DNA of 13,301 nt from Bacilli bacterium (lineage in GTDB: Bacteria; Bacillota_I; Bacilli_A; ML615J-28; CAG-313), in assembly GCA_900770645.1 (NCBI GenBank), contig CAAGKY010000250.1, positions 1-13,301 of the forward strand. The letters run 5' to 3'. This document shows positions 12,672 to 13,301 of this stretch, piece by piece. The notes below the pieces were generated by a model. It saw only the letters and a list, made by a program, of their open reading frames with translations, was not told the DNA's origin and did no database searches. Position 1 is the stretch's first letter; every line of letters begins with the position of its first letter. The position numbers and the translations under genes are program-made.

Positions 12672-13253
12672 ATGAATAAAATTGATCCAATTGTAATTAA
12701 TGGAAATTACGTTTACAATTCAATACCTTTAGCTTTTGATGAAAGCTTGAGTTATCTTGAAGAATTAAGTGCTATTTTAAAGAAACTTAATGAAGTTATT
12801 TTAGAAGTAAATGCAACTTCTGAATTCCTAGAAAAATATCAAGATCAATATGATGAAGTAAAAAGGATGATGGAAGAATTAATTATTTCAATCAATAACC
12901 GATTTGCTGAAATCGAAACTGAACTTGAATCTGAATTTAATCAATTAACTAATCACGTATTAGAATTAATTGATAATAACTACAATATATTAAAAAATTA
13001 TATTGATGAAAAATATGATGATTTAGAATATAAAATCGAACATATATCTATTGATTCTATTCAACTTAGAGATCCATCAACAGGACTTATTTCAAATATT
13101 CAAGTTGTCATAAATAATTTATTCAATACATTTAATACAGATGCTTTAACTGCAAGTGAATTTGATGCTTTAGATTTAACTGCAACAGCATTTGAAAACT
13201 ATCAAATTACTGCTTATGAATTTGATACACAAGGTAAAACTATTTTAGTTTAA
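12672..13253 (+). CDS. Probable tail appendage adaptor / tail fibre N-terminal protein, 193 aa
   Basis: The N-terminus (DPIVINGNYVYNSIPLAFDESLSYLEELSAILKKLNEVI) looks like the virion-attachment module seen in tail appendage proteins of small Firmicutes podoviruses. A long coiled coil follows (about residues 25-125, with repeated heptad-like spacing of Leu, Ile and acidic residues), suggesting a trimeric stalk. Near the C-terminus RDPSTGLISNIQVVINNLFN precedes three ten-residue repeats starting LTASEFD, LTATAFE and ITAYEFD (about residues 157-186). There is no receptor-binding or enzymatic domain, so this is probably an adaptor whose partner lies beyond the contig end. AAAGGA (12658-12663) is 8 bases from the ATG. 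It shares the connector-collar transcript. The stop TAA (13251-13253) is directly followed by promoter-like sequence. Confidence 0.7.
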   Translation: MNKIDPIVINGNYVYNSIPLAFDESLSYLEELSAILKKLNEVILEVNATSEFLEKYQDQYDEVKRMMEELIISINNRFAEIETELESEFNQLTNHVLELIDNNYNILKNYIDEKYDDLEYKIEHISIDSIQLRDPSTGLISNIQVVINNLFNTFNTDALTASEFDALDLTATAFENYQITAYEFDTQGKTILV

Positions 13254-13283
13254 TATAATTTATGCTATAATAAATTTATAAAA
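13254..13283 (+). promoter_or_regulatory. Truncated fourth late promoter module
   Basis: Two TATAAT boxes lie at 13254-13259 and 13266-13271; the second has TGC in front and is an extended -10. What follows (AAATTTATAAAA) keeps the TATA and A-rich part of the late module, and the sequence stops where AAAGGA would be expected. The next late gene should start immediately beyond this contig. Confidence 0.55.
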
Positions 13284-13301
13284 AGATCGGAAGAGCGTCG
13301 T
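13284..13301. other. Illumina adapter remnant, not phage DNA
   Basis: AGATCGGAAGAGCGTCGT is the start of the common TruSeq adapter read-through sequence, the reverse complement of the end of the universal adapter. All 18 bases match, and the G+C content changes abruptly at this point. This part should be removed from the phage sequence; the true genome stops being known at about 13283. Confidence 0.95.

Noticed and set aside
1..13283. Alternative genetic code with TGA read as tryptophan, as in Mycoplasma phages
   Set aside because: TGA ends several genes exactly where the next gene starts (766-768, 4447-4449) and tryptophan is encoded by TGG throughout.
1..13301. tRNA genes, CRISPR arrays or insertion sequences
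   Set aside because: No cloverleaf-like segments, regularly spaced repeats or transposase motifs are visible on either strand.

Overview
The window is most of a small, linear, very AT-rich podovirus genome of the phi29 type (Salasmaviridae or a Picovirinae-like relative). It encodes a protein-primed family B DNA polymerase with a terminal-protein candidate directly upstream. It also encodes the phi29-like virion set: gp7-like scaffold, gp8-like capsid protein, gp9-like tail knob, gp10-like connector and gp11-like lower collar. The low G+C, the strong AGGAG/AAAGGA ribosome binding sites, the bacterial stop codons (TGA is used as stop) and an endolysin with ChW-like wall-binding repeats point to a low-GC Firmicutes host, Clostridium-like or a relative. 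The exact host cannot be read from the sequence. All genes lie on the + strand.

Layout. (1) 1-2611 is an accessory block: three small unknown genes (one a membrane protein), a sugar nucleotidyltransferase-like gene overlapping a glycosyltransferase-like gene, and three more small genes. (2) 2612-2825 is an intergenic control region rich in inverted repeats, with several copies of the octamer TAGTGTTA. (3) 2826-6215 is the replication operon: a 51-aa basic protein, single-stranded DNA-binding protein, an unknown 94-aa protein, the terminal protein candidate and the DNA polymerase. (4) 6231-7915 is an entry/lysis block: an M23-type peptidase, a terminator, a YvrJ-like holin and an M23 endolysin with three C-terminal repeats. 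(5) 8000-13253 is the virion block: scaffold, major capsid protein, tail knob, connector, lower collar and the N-terminal part of an appendage or adaptor.

Late expression looks modular. Three late transcription units begin with an almost identical 22-bp element that fuses a TATAAT -10 box to an AAAGGA ribosome binding site. Two of them sit directly on the terminator of the preceding unit. A fourth, diverged copy begins at 13266 and is cut off by the contig end.

The contig is not a complete genome. The last 18 bases (13284-13301) match the Illumina TruSeq adapter, not phage DNA. No packaging ATPase (gp16-like) or receptor-binding appendage is present, and no inverted terminal repeat is visible between the two ends. 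The most unusual content is the nucleotidyltransferase/glycosyltransferase pair in so small a phage, the repeated promoter-ribosome-binding-site module, and the repeat-rich control region ahead of the replication genes.
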